A DNA stretch of 64,000 nucleotides from Sphingomonas sp. S2M10 (GTDB lineage Bacteria > Pseudomonadota > Alphaproteobacteria > Sphingomonadales > Sphingomonadaceae). The position numbers were made by a program, and so were the translations under genes. The notes beneath the pieces were generated by a model. The model searched no databases. It saw only the letters and a program-made list of their open reading frames with translations, and had not been told where the DNA came from. The stretch spans positions 1-64,000 of the forward strand of contig NZ_JAAILI010000022.1 in the NCBI RefSeq assembly GCF_012650175.1, in the 5' to 3' direction. Within the stretch, counting starts at the first letter, position 1. Each line of letters begins with the position of its first letter. This document shows positions 52,737 through 63,108 of this stretch, piece by piece.

Positions 52737-53710
52737 GGCTCGTAGAACTCCGCCAGCATATCGAGCACCTTCACCGGATCGACGACCTGGTTGACCTTGT
52801 TGCGGAACTCGGCCGAGCCGTGCAGGCCCTTGGTGTACCAGCCGAGATGCTTGCGCATCATGTTGACGCCGACCTCGTTGCCATAATGGCCGAGCGTCTC
52901 GACATAATGCTCAGTGATCACGCGATATTGTTCTTCGATCGAAGGCTCGGGCTTGTCGCCCTTGCCCGTCAGCGCGTCCATCACCTGGCGGAGGATCCAC
53001 GGCTTGCCATAGGCACCGCGGCCGATCATCACGCCGTCCGCGCCCGACTGCGCCAGCGCCTCGCGGGCATCGGCCACCGAGCAGATGTCGCCGTTGACGA
53101 TCACCGGGATCGAGACGGCATCCTTCACCCGTCGCACGAAGCTCCAGTCCGCACTGCCGCGATACATCTGGTTGCGGGTGCGGCCATGGACCGTCACCAG
53201 CTTGGCGCCGAGATCCTGCGCGATCTTGGCGAGGTCAGGCGCATTGAGGCTGTCGAGATCCCAGCCCATCCGCATCTTGACGGTCACCGGCGCCTTCACC
53301 GCATCGACACAGGCGCGGATGATCGCGCCGGCATGGTCGAGATCGCGCATCAGCGCAGAGCCGGCATCGCCGTTGGTCACCTTGCGGACCGGGCAGCCCA
53401 TGTTGATGTCGATGATCGCGGCGCCGCGATCCTCGTTGAGCTTGGCCGCTTCCGCCATCTCGTGCGGGGTGCAGCCGACCAGCTGCATCGACACCGGCTC
53501 CTCGATCGGGTCCCAGGCCGCCTTCTGCACCGATTGCCGCGTCTCGCGGATCGCGGCGGCGCTGGCGATCATCTCGGTGACGTTGAGGCCCGAGCCGAAG
53601 CGACGCACCGCGCGCCGAAACGGCAGGTCGGTCACGCCGGTCATCGGCGCGAGCAGCACGGGGGCTTCGACCCGCACGGGGCCGATCTGGATGGGGGCGA
53701 GTTCGCGCAT
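52712..53710 (-). CDS. dusB: tRNA-dihydrouridine synthase DusB (NifR3)
   Basis: A 332-residue FMN-dependent enzyme that reduces uridine in tRNA. Motifs: [34 protein letters not shown] with the catalytic Cys, [23 protein letters not shown] and [13 protein letters not shown]. The nifR3-ntrBC linkage is classical in alphaproteobacteria. The start at 53710 is followed by the conserved N-terminus. Confidence 0.96.
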   Translation of the reverse strand: MRELAPIQIGPVRVEAPVLLAPMTGVTDLPFRRAVRRFGSGLNVTEMIASAAAIRETRQSVQKAAWDPIEEPVSMQLVGCTPHEMAEAAKLNEDRGAAIIDINMGCPVRKVTNGDAGSALMRDLDHAGAIIRACVDAVKAPVTVKMRMGWDLDSLNAPDLAKIAQDLGAKLVTVHGRTRNQMYRGSADWSFVRRVKDAVSIPVIVNGDICSVADAREALAQSGADGVMIGRGAYGKPWILRQVMDALTGKGDKPEPSIEEQYRVITEHYVETLGHYGNEVGVNMMRKHLGWYTKGLHGSAEFRNKVNQVVDPVKVLDMLAEFYEPWLSRAAA

Positions 53711-53853
53711 CAATTCTGCCTGAAAATCAGGCACGCGATGTAGCGATGCGAGGCGCGAAGGGCAAGGTCGCAGAAGTTCGCGCGGCCGTGACATAGCATT
53801 GCCTGTCCCCAGCGGCCCTACCGCTTGCCCGCAAACTTCGCTAGGCGCTCCGC

Positions 53854-55011
53854 ATGACCGCGTTCAGGACCGCCGCCATCCTCGTCGCCGCCGGCAGCGG
53901 CACCCGCGCCGGGGGGAGCGTGCCCAAGCAATATGCGCTGCTCGGCGGCAAGCCGCTGCTCGCTTACGCTCATCGGGCACTCGCCAGCCACCCCAGGATC
54001 GATGCGGTGCTGACCGTGATCGGCGAAGGTCAGGAGGCGCTGCTCGAAGCCGCGCTGGGCACCACGCCCTTCGTCACAGGCGGCGCCACGCGGCGCGAGT
54101 CGGTGCGGAACGGGCTGGAGGCGCTGCTTGCCGGCGGCTTCACCCATGTCCTGATCCATGACGCCGCTCGACCTTTCCTGCCGGCGCGCGTGATCGACGA
54201 CCTGCTCAACAGCCTGGATGCCGAAGGCGGCGCGATCCCCGCCCTCCCCGTCGCCGACACGCTGGTACGCGGCGAAGGCGTGCTGGTCGGCGACACCGTG
54301 CCGCGTGCCGATCTCTACCGCGTCCAGACCCCGCAGGCCTTCGCCTTCGACGCCATTCTCGACGCGCACCGCCGCTGGCCCACGGACCAGGAGGCGACCG
54401 ACGACGCCCAGATGCTGCGCGCGATCGGCGGCCAGGTCGCTCTTGTTCCCGGAGACCCGATGCTCGAAAAGATCACCCATCCCGCCGATTTCGTCGCCGC
54501 CGAAACGCGCCTGGGCTCCGCCATGCGCGTCCGCACCGCCACCGGCTATGATGTCCACCGCTTCGCCGAGGGCGAGGCGCTTTGGCTCGGCGGCGTTCGC
54601 ATCCCGCACAGCAAGGGCCTATCCGGCCATAGCGACGCCGACGTGGCGCTGCATGCGATCACCGATGCTTTGCTCGGCACGATCGGCGCGGGCGATATCG
54701 GCATGCACTTCCCGCCCAGCGACCCGCAGTGGCGCGGCGCGGCTTCGGCGCGCTTCCTCGAACATGCCGCCGCGCTGGTCACGGCCGAAGGCGGCATCCT
54801 CGACTTCGTCGATCTCACGCTGATCTGCGAGGCGCCCAAGATCGGCCCGCACCGCGAGGCGATCCGCGCCTCGATTGCCGCGATCCTGGGTCTCGATCCG
54901 GGACAGGTGAGTGTGAAAGCCACCACGACAGAGCGTCTCGGCTTCACCGGCCGCGGCGAGGGCATGGCGGCGCAGGCTGTCGCTACCGTACGCGTGCCTG
55001 CAAGGAACTGA
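53854..55011 (+). CDS. ispDF: Bifunctional IspD/IspF enzyme
   Basis: A 385-residue fusion catalysing the third and fifth steps of the MEP pathway. IspD occupies about residues 1-225 ([38 protein letters not shown]). IspF occupies about 228-385 ([46 protein letters not shown]). The fusion is typical of alphaproteobacteria. The divergent gap to dusB is 143 bp. Confidence 0.97.
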   Translation: MTAFRTAAILVAAGSGTRAGGSVPKQYALLGGKPLLAYAHRALASHPRIDAVLTVIGEGQEALLEAALGTTPFVTGGATRRESVRNGLEALLAGGFTHVLIHDAARPFLPARVIDDLLNSLDAEGGAIPALPVADTLVRGEGVLVGDTVPRADLYRVQTPQAFAFDAILDAHRRWPTDQEATDDAQMLRAIGGQVALVPGDPMLEKITHPADFVAAETRLGSAMRVRTATGYDVHRFAEGEALWLGGVRIPHSKGLSGHSDADVALHAITDALLGTIGAGDIGMHFPPSDPQWRGAASARFLEHAAALVTAEGGILDFVDLTLICEAPKIGPHREAIRASIAAILGLDPGQVSVKATTTERLGFTGRGEGMAAQAVATVRVPARN

Positions 55012-55051
55012 CTCGTACAACCGATCATCCAATGGCAAGGGGGCTGCCGTT

Positions 55052-55591
55052 ATGGACACGATTCTTCCCACCGAACTCGTAGAAGCCGCGCGCAAGGTCA
55101 TTGACGCGAACCGTATTGCCGGCCGCCGCGTCGCCGTTGCCGAAAGCTGCACCGGCGGCCTGGTCTCCGCCGCGCTGACCGAGCTGCCGGGTTCGTCCGA
55201 CGTCTTCGACGCCGGCTTCGTCACCTATTCCAATGACGCCAAGATGGACGTGCTGAAGGTGAGCCTGGACGTGCTCGAAACCTTCGGCGCGGTCTCGATC
55301 GCGGTGGCGTGGAGCATGGCGCAGGGCGTGCTGGAACGCACCAAGGCGGATGTCGCCGTCGCCATCACCGGCATCGCCGGGCCGGGCGGGGCGACCGAGA
55401 ACAAGCCGGTCGGCACCGTCGTGTTCGCCCAGGCGATCCGCGGCGCCGATCCCAAGCATGTCGTCGCCGACGCGCGGCATTTCGAGGACAATGGCCGCGG
55501 CGGCATCCGCCTTCAGGCGGCGTTGTGTGCGCTCGACCTGCTGATGCCGTCGCCCGAGGCGCCAGTCGCCGAAGAACCCGACCCCGCATAA
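55052..55591 (+). CDS. cinA: CinA C-terminal-domain protein (nicotinamide-nucleotide amidohydrolase)
   Basis: A 179-residue CinA-C/PncC-type protein that deamidates NMN for NAD recycling. The family pattern AVAESCTGGLVSAALTELPG is followed by AITGIAGPGGATENKPVGTV. It lacks the N-terminal ADP-ribose pyrophosphatase domain of full CinA. Follows ispDF by 40 bp. Its last 79 bp overlap ratA on the other strand. Confidence 0.93.
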   Translation: MDTILPTELVEAARKVIDANRIAGRRVAVAESCTGGLVSAALTELPGSSDVFDAGFVTYSNDAKMDVLKVSLDVLETFGAVSIAVAWSMAQGVLERTKADVAVAITGIAGPGGATENKPVGTVVFAQAIRGADPKHVVADARHFEDNGRGGIRLQAALCALDLLMPSPEAPVAEEPDPA

Positions 55592-56013
55592 AGCTTCGCC
55601 GCGCGCTCCTCGAACGCACCGATCATCTTGCGGAGCGCGCGGTCGAACACCTGTCCCGCCAGCATCTCGAACACCCGGTTCTTGAACGCGAAGTCCACGC
55701 AGAAATCGACGTAACAGCCGCCCTGCCCGTCGGGCCGGAACGTCCAGTCGTTCGACAGATGCTTGAGCGGCCCGTCGACATATTCGACATGGACGGTCTC
55801 GGGCCGCGCCTTGGTGACGCGCGAGGTGAAGGTCTCGCGCAGCCCCTTGAAGCCGACGATCATGTCCGCGACGACCTGGGTGTCGCTCGACGAGCGGACG
55901 CGCATCGCGCTCACCCAAGGCAGGAACTCGGGGTAGCGCGCAACGTCTGCCACCAGATCGAACATCTGTTCCGGCGTATAGGGGAGCTGCCGGGTTTCGC
56001 TGTGCTTGGGCAT
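55513..56013 (-). CDS. ratA: RatA/COQ10-like START-domain protein
   Basis: A 166-residue polyketide-cyclase/START protein. The pattern LPYTPEQMFDLVADVARYPE, FLPWV, VEYVDGPLKHLSNDW and FAFKNRVFEMLAGQVFDRAL is typical of the RatA/COQ10 family. In alphaproteobacteria the likely role is binding ubiquinone or its precursors; the ribosome-association role of E. coli RatA is disputed. ATG shares TGATG with the lipA stop. The tail beyond residue 145 is read inside cinA. Confidence 0.9.
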   Translation of the reverse strand: MPKHSETRQLPYTPEQMFDLVADVARYPEFLPWVSAMRVRSSSDTQVVADMIVGFKGLRETFTSRVTKARPETVHVEYVDGPLKHLSNDWTFRPDGQGGCYVDFCVDFAFKNRVFEMLAGQVFDRALRKMIGAFEERAAKLYAGSGSSATGASGDGISRSSAHNAA

Positions 56014-56945
56014 CAGGCCTTGGCGCTCGCCTTCGCCAGCTTGGCCTCGCGGGCCGCGCGCATCTCGGCGAAATCCTCGCCGGCGTGATAGCTGGAACGC
56101 GTGAGCGGGGTCGAGGCGACCTGCAGGAAGCCCTTGGCCCGGGCGATCGCGCCGTACGCCTGGAAGTTCTGCGGGGTCACGAACTCCTCGACCTTGGCAT
56201 GCTTCGGCGTCGGCTGGAGATACTGGCCCATGGTCAGGAAATCGATATCGGCCGAGCGCATGTCGTCCATCACCTGGTGGACTTCCAGGCGCTGCTCGCC
56301 CAGGCCGAGCATGATGCCCGACTTGGTGAAGATCGACGGATCGAGCCGCTTCACCGTCTCCAGCAGCCGCAGCGACGCGTAATAGCGCGCGCCCGGGCGG
56401 ATCATCGGATAGAGCCTGGGGACGGTTTCCAAATTGTGGTTGTACACGTCCGGCCGCGCCGCGACGATCGCCTCAACGGCGGCCTCGTGCTTGTTGCGAA
56501 AATCGGGGGTCAGGATCTCGATCGTGGTGGTCGGGCTCGCCTTGCGGATCGCCTCGATCACCTTGACGAACTGGCTGGCGCCGCCGTCGGGCAGATCGTC
56601 GCGGTCCACCGAGGTGATCACGATATGCTCCAGGCCCATCTGCACCGCCGCCTCGGCGACGTGCTGGGGCTCCAGCGGATCGACCTTGCGCGGCATGCCG
56701 GTCTTGACGTTGCAGAAGCGGCAGGCGCGCGTGCAGACGTCGCCCAGGATCATCACCGTCGCGTGTTTCTTGGTCCAGCACTCGCCGATATTCGGACAGG
56801 CGGCCTCTTCACACACCGTCGTCAGGTTCTTGGCGCGCATCAGCGCACGGGTCTTGGCGAACCCCTCGGAGGTGGGCGCCTTGACGCGGATCCAGTCGGG
56901 CTTGCGGAGGCGTTCGGGCCGGGCCAGCGGAGTCTGCTCGTTCAT
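56013..56945 (-). CDS. lipA: Lipoyl synthase
   Basis: A 310-residue radical-SAM enzyme that inserts sulfur into octanoyl chains on carrier proteins. The auxiliary-cluster Cys triad is [12 protein letters not shown]; the radical-SAM motif is [10 protein letters not shown]; a C-terminal Ser ligand follows in [13 protein letters not shown] 56945 has no strong ribosome-binding site but matches the family N-terminus. Coupled to ratA. Confidence 0.97.
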   Translation of the reverse strand: MNEQTPLARPERLRKPDWIRVKAPTSEGFAKTRALMRAKNLTTVCEEAACPNIGECWTKKHATVMILGDVCTRACRFCNVKTGMPRKVDPLEPQHVAEAAVQMGLEHIVITSVDRDDLPDGGASQFVKVIEAIRKASPTTTIEILTPDFRNKHEAAVEAIVAARPDVYNHNLETVPRLYPMIRPGARYYASLRLLETVKRLDPSIFTKSGIMLGLGEQRLEVHQVMDDMRSADIDFLTMGQYLQPTPKHAKVEEFVTPQNFQAYGAIARAKGFLQVASTPLTRSSYHAGEDFAEMRAAREAKLAKASAKA

Positions 56946-57075
56946 GGGGGGCAGATAGAGCGCCCGAACGGGTTTCGCCAGTCCCGGAAATTGCGCATGG
57001 CGTTGCAGGGAGCGTAACCGGGCATTGAACGTTCGGGCTGTCGACACGGCCCAACAGCAGGGATAGGCAGAGCAT

Positions 57076-57705
57076 ATGGCTGGATTCAACGCACTCCTCG
57101 ACGGCTATCGCCGCTTCCGCAACGAAGGCTGGAGCACGCAGCGCGCGCGCTGGGCCGAGCTTTCCGAAGGGCAGAGCCCGAAGGTGATGGTGATCGCCTG
57201 CTCCGACAGCCGGGTCGATCCGGCGCAGATCTTCGATACCTTGCCGGGCGAGATCTTCGTGGTGCGCAACGTCGCGAACCTGGTCCCGCCGTTCGAGATC
57301 GGCGGCGGCCGGCACGGCGTGTCGGCGGCGCTGGAGTTCGCGGTGACGCAGCTTGAGGTGCCCGAGATCGTGGTGATGGGGCATGGCGCCTGTGGCGGCG
57401 CGCATGCCGCCCTCACCCAGCGTTTCGCCGATGCCGATCATGGCGAGGGCGGATTCATCGCGCATTGGGTCGACATGCTCGACGAAGCCCGCGACAAGGT
57501 CCGCGCCGAACATGGCGAGGGGCCGGAGGCGGTGCGGGCGATGGAGCATGAGACCGTCCGCGTCTCGATGCGCAACCTGCGCACCTTCCCGTTCGTCACC
57601 GAGCGCGAGGCGGCGGGCAAGCTGACCATCCACGGCGCCTATTTCGCCATTGCCGATGGCGTGCTGCACGTGATGGGCGACGACGGAACGTTCGCGGCGG
57701 CATAA
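57076..57705 (+). CDS. can: Beta-class carbonic anhydrase
   Basis: A 209-residue zinc enzyme interconverting CO2 and bicarbonate. Zinc ligands are in ACSDSRVDP (Cys, with the Asp-Arg dyad) and [11 protein letters not shown] (His and Cys). [11 protein letters not shown] is also conserved. Divergent from lipA with 130 bp between the starts. Confidence 0.95.
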   Translation: MAGFNALLDGYRRFRNEGWSTQRARWAELSEGQSPKVMVIACSDSRVDPAQIFDTLPGEIFVVRNVANLVPPFEIGGGRHGVSAALEFAVTQLEVPEIVVMGHGACGGAHAALTQRFADADHGEGGFIAHWVDMLDEARDKVRAEHGEGPEAVRAMEHETVRVSMRNLRTFPFVTEREAAGKLTIHGAYFAIADGVLHVMGDDGTFAAA

Positions 57706-57715
57706 CTTCTAAACT

Positions 57716-57842
57716 CCTCCCCGGCACGGGGAGGGGGACCGCCGCCGAAGGCAGTGATGGAGGGGGGTATACACACCGGACTCGCTCGCTGCGATCCCCC
57801 TCCACCATGCTGCGCATGGTCCCCCTCCCCGTTTCGGGGAGG
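57716..57842. repeat. Large intergenic inverted repeat between carbonic anhydrase and ppk2
   Basis: Outer arms of 25 nt (57716-57740 and 57818-57842) are complementary with two mismatches, and each arm contains its own small palindrome (CCCCGGCACGGGG and CCCCGTTTCGGGG). Inner arms TGATGGAGGGGG and CCCCCTCCACCA pair with one mismatch. Together with 43621-43744 this is a second large palindrome placed exactly between convergent genes. Confidence 0.75.
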
Positions 57843-57846
57843 ATCT

Positions 57847-58623
57847 TTAGAACTTCCCCAGCGCCTCGGTCGCCACCTTCACCACCGCCGGATCGAGTTC
57901 CGGCGGCACCATCGGCACGTGCTTTTCCAGCTGCTCGGCGATGGCGGTGAGCGCGGCGATGCGGGCAGCCTTCTTGTTGTTGCCGTCGATCACCGTCCAG
58001 CGCGCGTGCGGCGTGTCGGTCTCGTGGAACATCTCGTGCATCGCATCGAGATAGTCGGCCCGGCGCGCGCGGTTGCGGAAATCGTCCATGCCGGTCTTCC
58101 AGCGCTTCCACGGATGTTCCAGCCGGTCGCGCAGGCGCTTGTCCTGAGTCTTCTGCGTCACGTGCAGGAAGATCTTGACGAGGGTCGCGCCGTTGTTGAC
58201 CTGCTGCGCCTCGAAATCGTTGATCTCGGCATAGCCGCGCCGCCAGTCGCTCTCGCTGGCATAGCCTTCGACGCGCTCGACGAGAACGCGGCCGTACCAG
58301 GTGCGGTCGAACACCGCGATATTGTGCTGCGCCGGCAGCCGCTGCCAGAAGCGCCAGAGGAAATGATGCGACAGCTCCTCCTGGGTCGGCGCCGAGATCG
58401 GCCAGACCTCGTAATAGCGCGGGTCCCACTCCGCGGTGAGACGCTTGATCACCCCGCCCTTCCCCGTCGCGTCCCAGCCCTCGAACGCCACGATCGCGCG
58501 GCGCTTGTGGATGATATGCGCAGTCTGGATATGGCTCAGCCGCTTCTGGAGCTTGGCAAGCTCGGCCTCGTAATCGCCGTCGAAGGGCTCGCCTGCCTCA
58601 TATTCGGAAAGATCGATGGTCAT
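57847..58623 (-). CDS. ppk2: Polyphosphate kinase 2 family protein
   Basis: A 258-residue PPK2 that transfers phosphate between polyphosphate and nucleotides. Walker A is FEGWDATGKGGVIKRL; the lid region has FDRTWYGRVLVERVEG; Walker B-like strand ends VKIFLHVT. The C-terminal segment WTVIDGNNKKAARI is normal. ATG 58623 is chosen; TTG 58635, overlapping the ldhA stop as TTGA, would add four residues. Substrate class (ADP or AMP/NMP) is not certain. Confidence 0.92.
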   Translation of the reverse strand: MTIDLSEYEAGEPFDGDYEAELAKLQKRLSHIQTAHIIHKRRAIVAFEGWDATGKGGVIKRLTAEWDPRYYEVWPISAPTQEELSHHFLWRFWQRLPAQHNIAVFDRTWYGRVLVERVEGYASESDWRRGYAEINDFEAQQVNNGATLVKIFLHVTQKTQDKRLRDRLEHPWKRWKTGMDDFRNRARRADYLDAMHEMFHETDTPHARWTVIDGNNKKAARIAALTAIAEQLEKHVPMVPPELDPAVVKVATEALGKF

Positions 58624-58631
58624 GGCGCTGC

Positions 58632-59648
58632 TCAACGCGGCGGCGCGATCAAGGCTGCATCGACGCGATTGGCGAGCGGACGATCCGCTTCGAAATCGCT
58701 GATGCTGGCGAGCGTCGTCTCGGCGATGGCCGACAGCGCCTCTTCGGTGAGGAAGGCCTGGTGGCCGGTCACCAGCACATTGGGGAAGGTGAGCAAGCGC
58801 TGGAACTGGTCATCGGCGATGATCTCGTTCGACAGGTCCTCGAAGAACAGGTCCGCCTCCTGCTCATAGACGTCGAGCGCCACCGCCCGCACCTTGCGAG
58901 ATTTCAGTCCATCGATCAGCGCCGCGGTGTCGATCAGCGCCCCGCGGCTGGTGTTGACGATCACCAGCCCGTCCCGCGCCTCGGCGATCACCTGCGCGTC
59001 GATCAGCCGATGGGTGTCGGGCGTAAGCGGGCAGTGTAGCGTAACGATTTCCGCCGCGCGCAGCAGTTCATCGCGCGGCACATAGCGGACGCCGATCGCC
59101 TCCAGATCAGGATCGCTGTGGAGGTCGCTCGCCAGCACGGTGCAGCCAAATCCAGCCCGCAGCGCCCGGGCGACGAGCGCGCCGATCTTGCCGGTGCCCA
59201 CCACGCCGACGGTGCGGCCGTGCAGGTTGCGGCCGATCAACCCGTCGAGCGCGAAATTGTTCTCCCGCACCCGCGACCAGGCGCGCGGGATCTGCCGGTC
59301 GACCGCCAGCAGCAGACCGACGGTGAACTCGGCAACGGCATGCGGAGAATAGGCGGGCACCCGCACCACCGTGATGCCCAGCCGCTCCGCCGCAACCAGG
59401 TCGACATTGTTGAAGCCGGCGCAGCGCAGCGCCACCAGCCGCACGCCGACCTTCGCCAGCGCCTCCAGCACGGTCGCATCGACGCCATCGTTCACGAAAA
59501 CACAAACCGCCGCGTGCCCCGCCGCCAGCGTGGCGGTCAGCGCATCGAGGCGGGGTTCGAGAAAGGTCAGGTCATGCCCGAAGCGGGCATTGGCTTGCGC
59601 AAGGAAGCGGCGATCATAGGCCTTGGTGTTGAACACCGCGACGCGCAT
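58632..59648 (-). CDS. ldhA: D-2-hydroxyacid dehydrogenase, D-lactate dehydrogenase type
   Basis: A 338-residue NAD-dependent enzyme. Motifs: LRCAGFNNVDL, the Rossmann loop VGVVGTGKIGALVARAL, and catalytic Arg/Glu/His in NTSRGALIDTAAL, ALDVYEQEADLFFED and TGHQAFLTEEAL. The VYE...FFED form is characteristic of fermentative D-LDH. It lies 17 bp after aspS. Confidence 0.92.
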   Translation of the reverse strand: MRVAVFNTKAYDRRFLAQANARFGHDLTFLEPRLDALTATLAAGHAAVCVFVNDGVDATVLEALAKVGVRLVALRCAGFNNVDLVAAERLGITVVRVPAYSPHAVAEFTVGLLLAVDRQIPRAWSRVRENNFALDGLIGRNLHGRTVGVVGTGKIGALVARALRAGFGCTVLASDLHSDPDLEAIGVRYVPRDELLRAAEIVTLHCPLTPDTHRLIDAQVIAEARDGLVIVNTSRGALIDTAALIDGLKSRKVRAVALDVYEQEADLFFEDLSNEIIADDQFQRLLTFPNVLVTGHQAFLTEEALSAIAETTLASISDFEADRPLANRVDAALIAPPR

Positions 59649-59664
59649 GACCGCCCGCCTCCGC

Positions 59665-61467
59665 TCAGCCGGCCTTGGGGCCGTCGACGCCCGGCGCCAG
59701 GCGGATGTGCAGTTCCTTGAGCTGCTTGTCGCTCACCGCCGACGGCGCGTGCATCATCAGGTCCTCGGCCTTCTGTGTCATCGGGAAGGCGATCACCTCG
59801 CGGATGTTCGGCTCGTCGGCGAGCAGCATCACGATGCGGTCGACGCCCGGCGCCGAGCCGCCGTGCGGCGGGGCGCCGAACTTGAAGGCGTTGATCATGC
59901 CCGCAAAGTTCGTGTCGACATCGGCCTGGGTATACCCCGCGATCTCGAACGCCTTGTACATGATCTCGGGCTTGTGGTTCCGGATCGCGCCCGAGGACAG
60001 CTCGATGCCGTTGCAGACGATGTCGTACTGAAAGGCGAGGATGTCGAGCGGGTCCTTGGTCTCCAGCGCCTCCAACTCGCCCTGCGGCATCGAGAAGGGG
60101 TTGTGGCTGAAATCGACCTTCTTCGCGTCCTCGTCATATTCGAACATCGGGAAGTCGACGATCCAGCAGAATTCGAAGCGCTTCTTGTCGATCAGCTCGA
60201 GCTGCTCGGCGGCGCGGGTGCGCGCCAGGCCGGCGAGCTTGGCCGCCTGGGCTTCCTTGCCGGCGGCGAAGAAGATGCCGTCGTTCGGGCCGAGGCCCAT
60301 CGCTTCGGCAATGGCCTTCATGCCGTCCTGGCCGTGGTTGTTGGCGATCGGGCCGCCGAACACGCCGTCCTTCTGCGTCGCATAGCCGAGGCCGGGGAAG
60401 CCTTCCGACTGCGCCCAGCTGTTCATGTCGTCGAAGAACTTGCGGCTCTTCTCGTGGGTGCGCGGCGCCGGGATCGCGCGGACCACGTCGCCGCCTTCCA
60501 CGATCGAGGCGAAGCGGCCGAAGCCCGAGCCCTTGAAGAAGTCCGACACGTCGGTGATCACCAGCGGGTTGCGCAGGTCCGGCTTGTCGTTGCCGTATTT
60601 GAGCATCGATTCGCGGTACGGGATGCGCTTGAACGGCAGCGCGCTGACGCTGCGGCCCATGCCCTCCCAGTCGGCGAACTCCTCGAACACGCCGTGCAGC
60701 ACCGGTTCGATCGCCGCGAACACGTCGTCCTGGGTGACGAAGCTCATCTCGAAATCGAGCTGGTAGAATTCACCGGGGCTGCGATCGGCACGCGCGTCCT
60801 CGTCGCGGAAGCAGGGTGCGATCTGGAAATAGCGGTCGAAGCCGGCGACCATCAGCAGCTGCTTGAACATCTGCGGCGCCTGCGGCAGCGCGTAGAACTT
60901 GCCCGGATGGACGCGGCTGGGGACGAGATAGTCGCGCGCGCCCTCGGGGCTCGACGCGGTGAGGATCGGCGTCTGGAACTCGGTGAAGCCCTGGTCGATC
61001 ATACGCCTGCGCAGCGACGCGATCACGTTCGAGCGCAGCAGGATGTTCTTGTGGACCTTCTCGCGGCGCAGATCGAGATAGCGGTTCCGCAGGCGGATCT
61101 CTTCGGGATATTCCTGCTCGCCGAACACCGGCATCGGCAGGTCGGCGGCGGCCGACTGGACGGTGACCTCGGCGGCGCGGACCTCGATCTCGCCGGTCGG
61201 CAGGTTCGGGTTCACCACGCTGGCATCGCGCGCGACGACCGTGCCGGTGACGGTGATCACCGACTCGGAGCGCAGCGACTCGATCGCCTCGAAGGCCGGG
61301 CCGCTCGCGTCGGTGACGATCTGGGTAATGCCGTAATGATCGCGCAGATCGACGAACACCAGGTCGCCATGGTCGCGCTTGCGGTGCACCCAGCCCGACA
61401 GGCGGACGGTTTGCCCGACATCCGCGGAGCGGAGCTGGGCGCAGGTGTGCGTGCGATAGGCGTGCAT
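59665..61467 (-). CDS. aspS: Aspartyl-tRNA synthetase
   Basis: A 600-residue class IIb synthetase. The N-terminal OB fold includes [20 protein letters not shown]; motif 2 lies in [20 protein letters not shown], and motif 3 in [20 protein letters not shown]. The bacterial GAD insertion is present (about residues 290-420). ATG 61467 matches the family N-terminus ([11 protein letters not shown]). Whether it discriminates against tRNA-Asn cannot be told without gatCAB context. Confidence 0.97.
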   Translation of the reverse strand: MHAYRTHTCAQLRSADVGQTVRLSGWVHRKRDHGDLVFVDLRDHYGITQIVTDASGPAFEAIESLRSESVITVTGTVVARDASVVNPNLPTGEIEVRAAEVTVQSAAADLPMPVFGEQEYPEEIRLRNRYLDLRREKVHKNILLRSNVIASLRRRMIDQGFTEFQTPILTASSPEGARDYLVPSRVHPGKFYALPQAPQMFKQLLMVAGFDRYFQIAPCFRDEDARADRSPGEFYQLDFEMSFVTQDDVFAAIEPVLHGVFEEFADWEGMGRSVSALPFKRIPYRESMLKYGNDKPDLRNPLVITDVSDFFKGSGFGRFASIVEGGDVVRAIPAPRTHEKSRKFFDDMNSWAQSEGFPGLGYATQKDGVFGGPIANNHGQDGMKAIAEAMGLGPNDGIFFAAGKEAQAAKLAGLARTRAAEQLELIDKKRFEFCWIVDFPMFEYDEDAKKVDFSHNPFSMPQGELEALETKDPLDILAFQYDIVCNGIELSSGAIRNHKPEIMYKAFEIAGYTQADVDTNFAGMINAFKFGAPPHGGSAPGVDRIVMLLADEPNIREVIAFPMTQKAEDLMMHAPSAVSDKQLKELHIRLAPGVDGPKAG

Positions 61468-61613
61468 GATGCGGTTCTTCTCACCTTGGCGTCTTCCCGC
61501 CACGCTCGGCGGTGCCGGATCGGGCCGGCGCGACGATATTGAAACACTATGACCGCGCGCATTCCGGTCACACCCCACTTTTGTCAACCCGAAGACCGGT
61601 ATATGGGCATGCG

Positions 61614-62789
61614 ATGCACATTCATGGTCTGATCGAAGACAGCGTCACCCTCGCCGATCTCTGCAAACGCCTCGCGAAGTCCGACTTCATCACGGTCGAC
61701 ACCGAGTTCATGCGCGAAAACAGCTACTGGCCCGAGCTCTGCCTGATCCAGGTGGCGAACGACAAGGAGGCCGCGGCGATCGATCCGATGGCCCCGGATC
61801 TCGACATGGGCCCCCTGCTCGACCTGCTGGTCGACAATGAGGACGTGCTCAAGGTGTTCCACGCCGGCGGCCAGGACATCGAGATCGTCTACAACCTCAC
61901 CGGCAAGACCCCGCACCCGATGTTCGACACCCAGGTCGCCGCGATGGCGCTCGGCCAGGGCGAGCAGATCGGCTATTCCAACCTCGTCGACACCTATCTC
62001 GGCATCGTCGTCGACAAGGGCGCCCGCTTCACCGACTGGGCGCGCCGCCCGCTCGACAAGCGCCAGATCGACTATGCCATCGCCGACGTGACCCACCTCT
62101 CCAAGATCTTTCCCAAGATGCTGGAAAAGCTGCGTAAGTCGGGCCGCGGCGTTTGGCTGGACCAGGAGATGGAGCGCATCTCGGATCCGGAGAACTATCG
62201 CAACGATCCCGACCAGGTGTGGCAGCGCGTCCGCATCAACAGCCGCAAGCCCGAGGTGCTCGGCCGCCTCAAGGCGCTCGCCCGCTGGCGCGAGCTGGAG
62301 GCGCAGGGCAAGGACCTGCCGCGCGGCCGCATCGTCAAGGACGAGACGCTGGCCGACCTCGCCGCCAACCCGCCGCGCAAGCAGAGCGACCTCGCCAAGG
62401 TGCGCGGCCTCTCCGCCGCCTGGGCGGGCAACGACATCGGCGGGCGGATGATGGACGCGCTCGCCAATGCCAAGCCGATGCCGGCCGACGAAATGCCCGG
62501 CCGCGAGGAGCGCAAGCCCGCGCTCGGCAAGGACGGCGCGCTCGTCGCCGACCTGCTCAAGCTGCTGCTCAAGATCCGCGCCAAGGAAGTCAACGTCGCC
62601 CCGCGCCTGCTCGCACGGTCGGAGGATCTGGAGGCCCTTGCCGCCGGGGTCCGCAAGGACCTGCCGATCCTTGAGGGCTGGCGCTACGAACAGTTCGGTC
62701 GCGACGCGCTTGCCCTGGTGGAAGGCCAGCTCGCTTTCGCGGTGCGCAACGGCAAGCTCAAGATGAGCCGCACGGAGGAACCCGCATGA
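61614..62789 (+). CDS. rnd: Ribonuclease D
   Basis: A 391-residue 3'-5' exoribonuclease of tRNA and RNA processing. DEDD motifs: [37 protein letters not shown] and [13 protein letters not shown] with the catalytic Tyr. HRDC domains fill the C-terminal half ([20 protein letters not shown]). ATG 61614 is chosen; the frame further upstream is poor. It ends in an ATGA overlap with the I78-type lipoprotein gene. Confidence 0.95.
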   Translation: MHIHGLIEDSVTLADLCKRLAKSDFITVDTEFMRENSYWPELCLIQVANDKEAAAIDPMAPDLDMGPLLDLLVDNEDVLKVFHAGGQDIEIVYNLTGKTPHPMFDTQVAAMALGQGEQIGYSNLVDTYLGIVVDKGARFTDWARRPLDKRQIDYAIADVTHLSKIFPKMLEKLRKSGRGVWLDQEMERISDPENYRNDPDQVWQRVRINSRKPEVLGRLKALARWRELEAQGKDLPRGRIVKDETLADLAANPPRKQSDLAKVRGLSAAWAGNDIGGRMMDALANAKPMPADEMPGREERKPALGKDGALVADLLKLLLKIRAKEVNVAPRLLARSEDLEALAAGVRKDLPILEGWRYEQFGRDALALVEGQLAFAVRNGKLKMSRTEEPA

Positions 62790-63076
62790 TCCGCCGCACC
62801 CTCTTTCTGGCCCTGCTCGCCGGTGCTGCCGGCTGCGCGCCCAAGCCGAAGGCCGAGCCCATTCCGGCGATGGTGGAGTGCGACGCGAATCGGATCCAGT
62901 ATCTGAAGGGCAAGCAGCGCGCCGCGATCGACGAGGGCGAGGCGCTGCGCCATTCGGGTGCCAACCGCATTCGCTGGATCGAGCCGGGCTCGGCCGTGAC
63001 GATGGACTTCCGCGTCGACCGGCTGAACCTGCACGTCGACAAGACCGGCACGATCACCGACGCCCGCTGCGGCTGA
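62786..63076 (+). CDS. I78-type peptidase-inhibitor-like lipoprotein
   Basis: A 96-residue protein. The signal peptide ends in LLAGAAGC, a lipobox with Cys 17. The mature part has the I78 inhibitor signature ANRIRWIEPGSAVTMDFRVD, then RLNLHVDKTGTITDARCG. Family members inhibit serine proteases. Being a lipoprotein, it is likely anchored in the outer membrane or periplasm. Start overlaps rnd as ATGA. Confidence 0.88.
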   Translation: MIRRTLFLALLAGAAGCAPKPKAEPIPAMVECDANRIQYLKGKQRAAIDEGEALRHSGANRIRWIEPGSAVTMDFRVDRLNLHVDKTGTITDARCG

Positions 63077-63086
63077 CATGCCGGCG

Positions 63087-63108
63087 GAAGCGGGGTCAGC
63101 CCCGCTTC
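63087..63108. terminator. Hairpin at the 3' ends of the I78 gene and cfa
   Basis: GAAGCGGGG and CCCCGCTTC form a perfect 9-bp stem around the tetraloop TCAG. On the minus strand the cfa stop codon lies in the loop. No U-tract follows in either direction, so it is more likely a 3'-end stabilising or RNA-processing element than a classical terminator. Confidence 0.5.

Noticed and set aside
59623-61542. Rightward open frame opposite aspS
   Set aside because: Antisense shadow; aspS motifs 2 and 3 are intact on the other strand.
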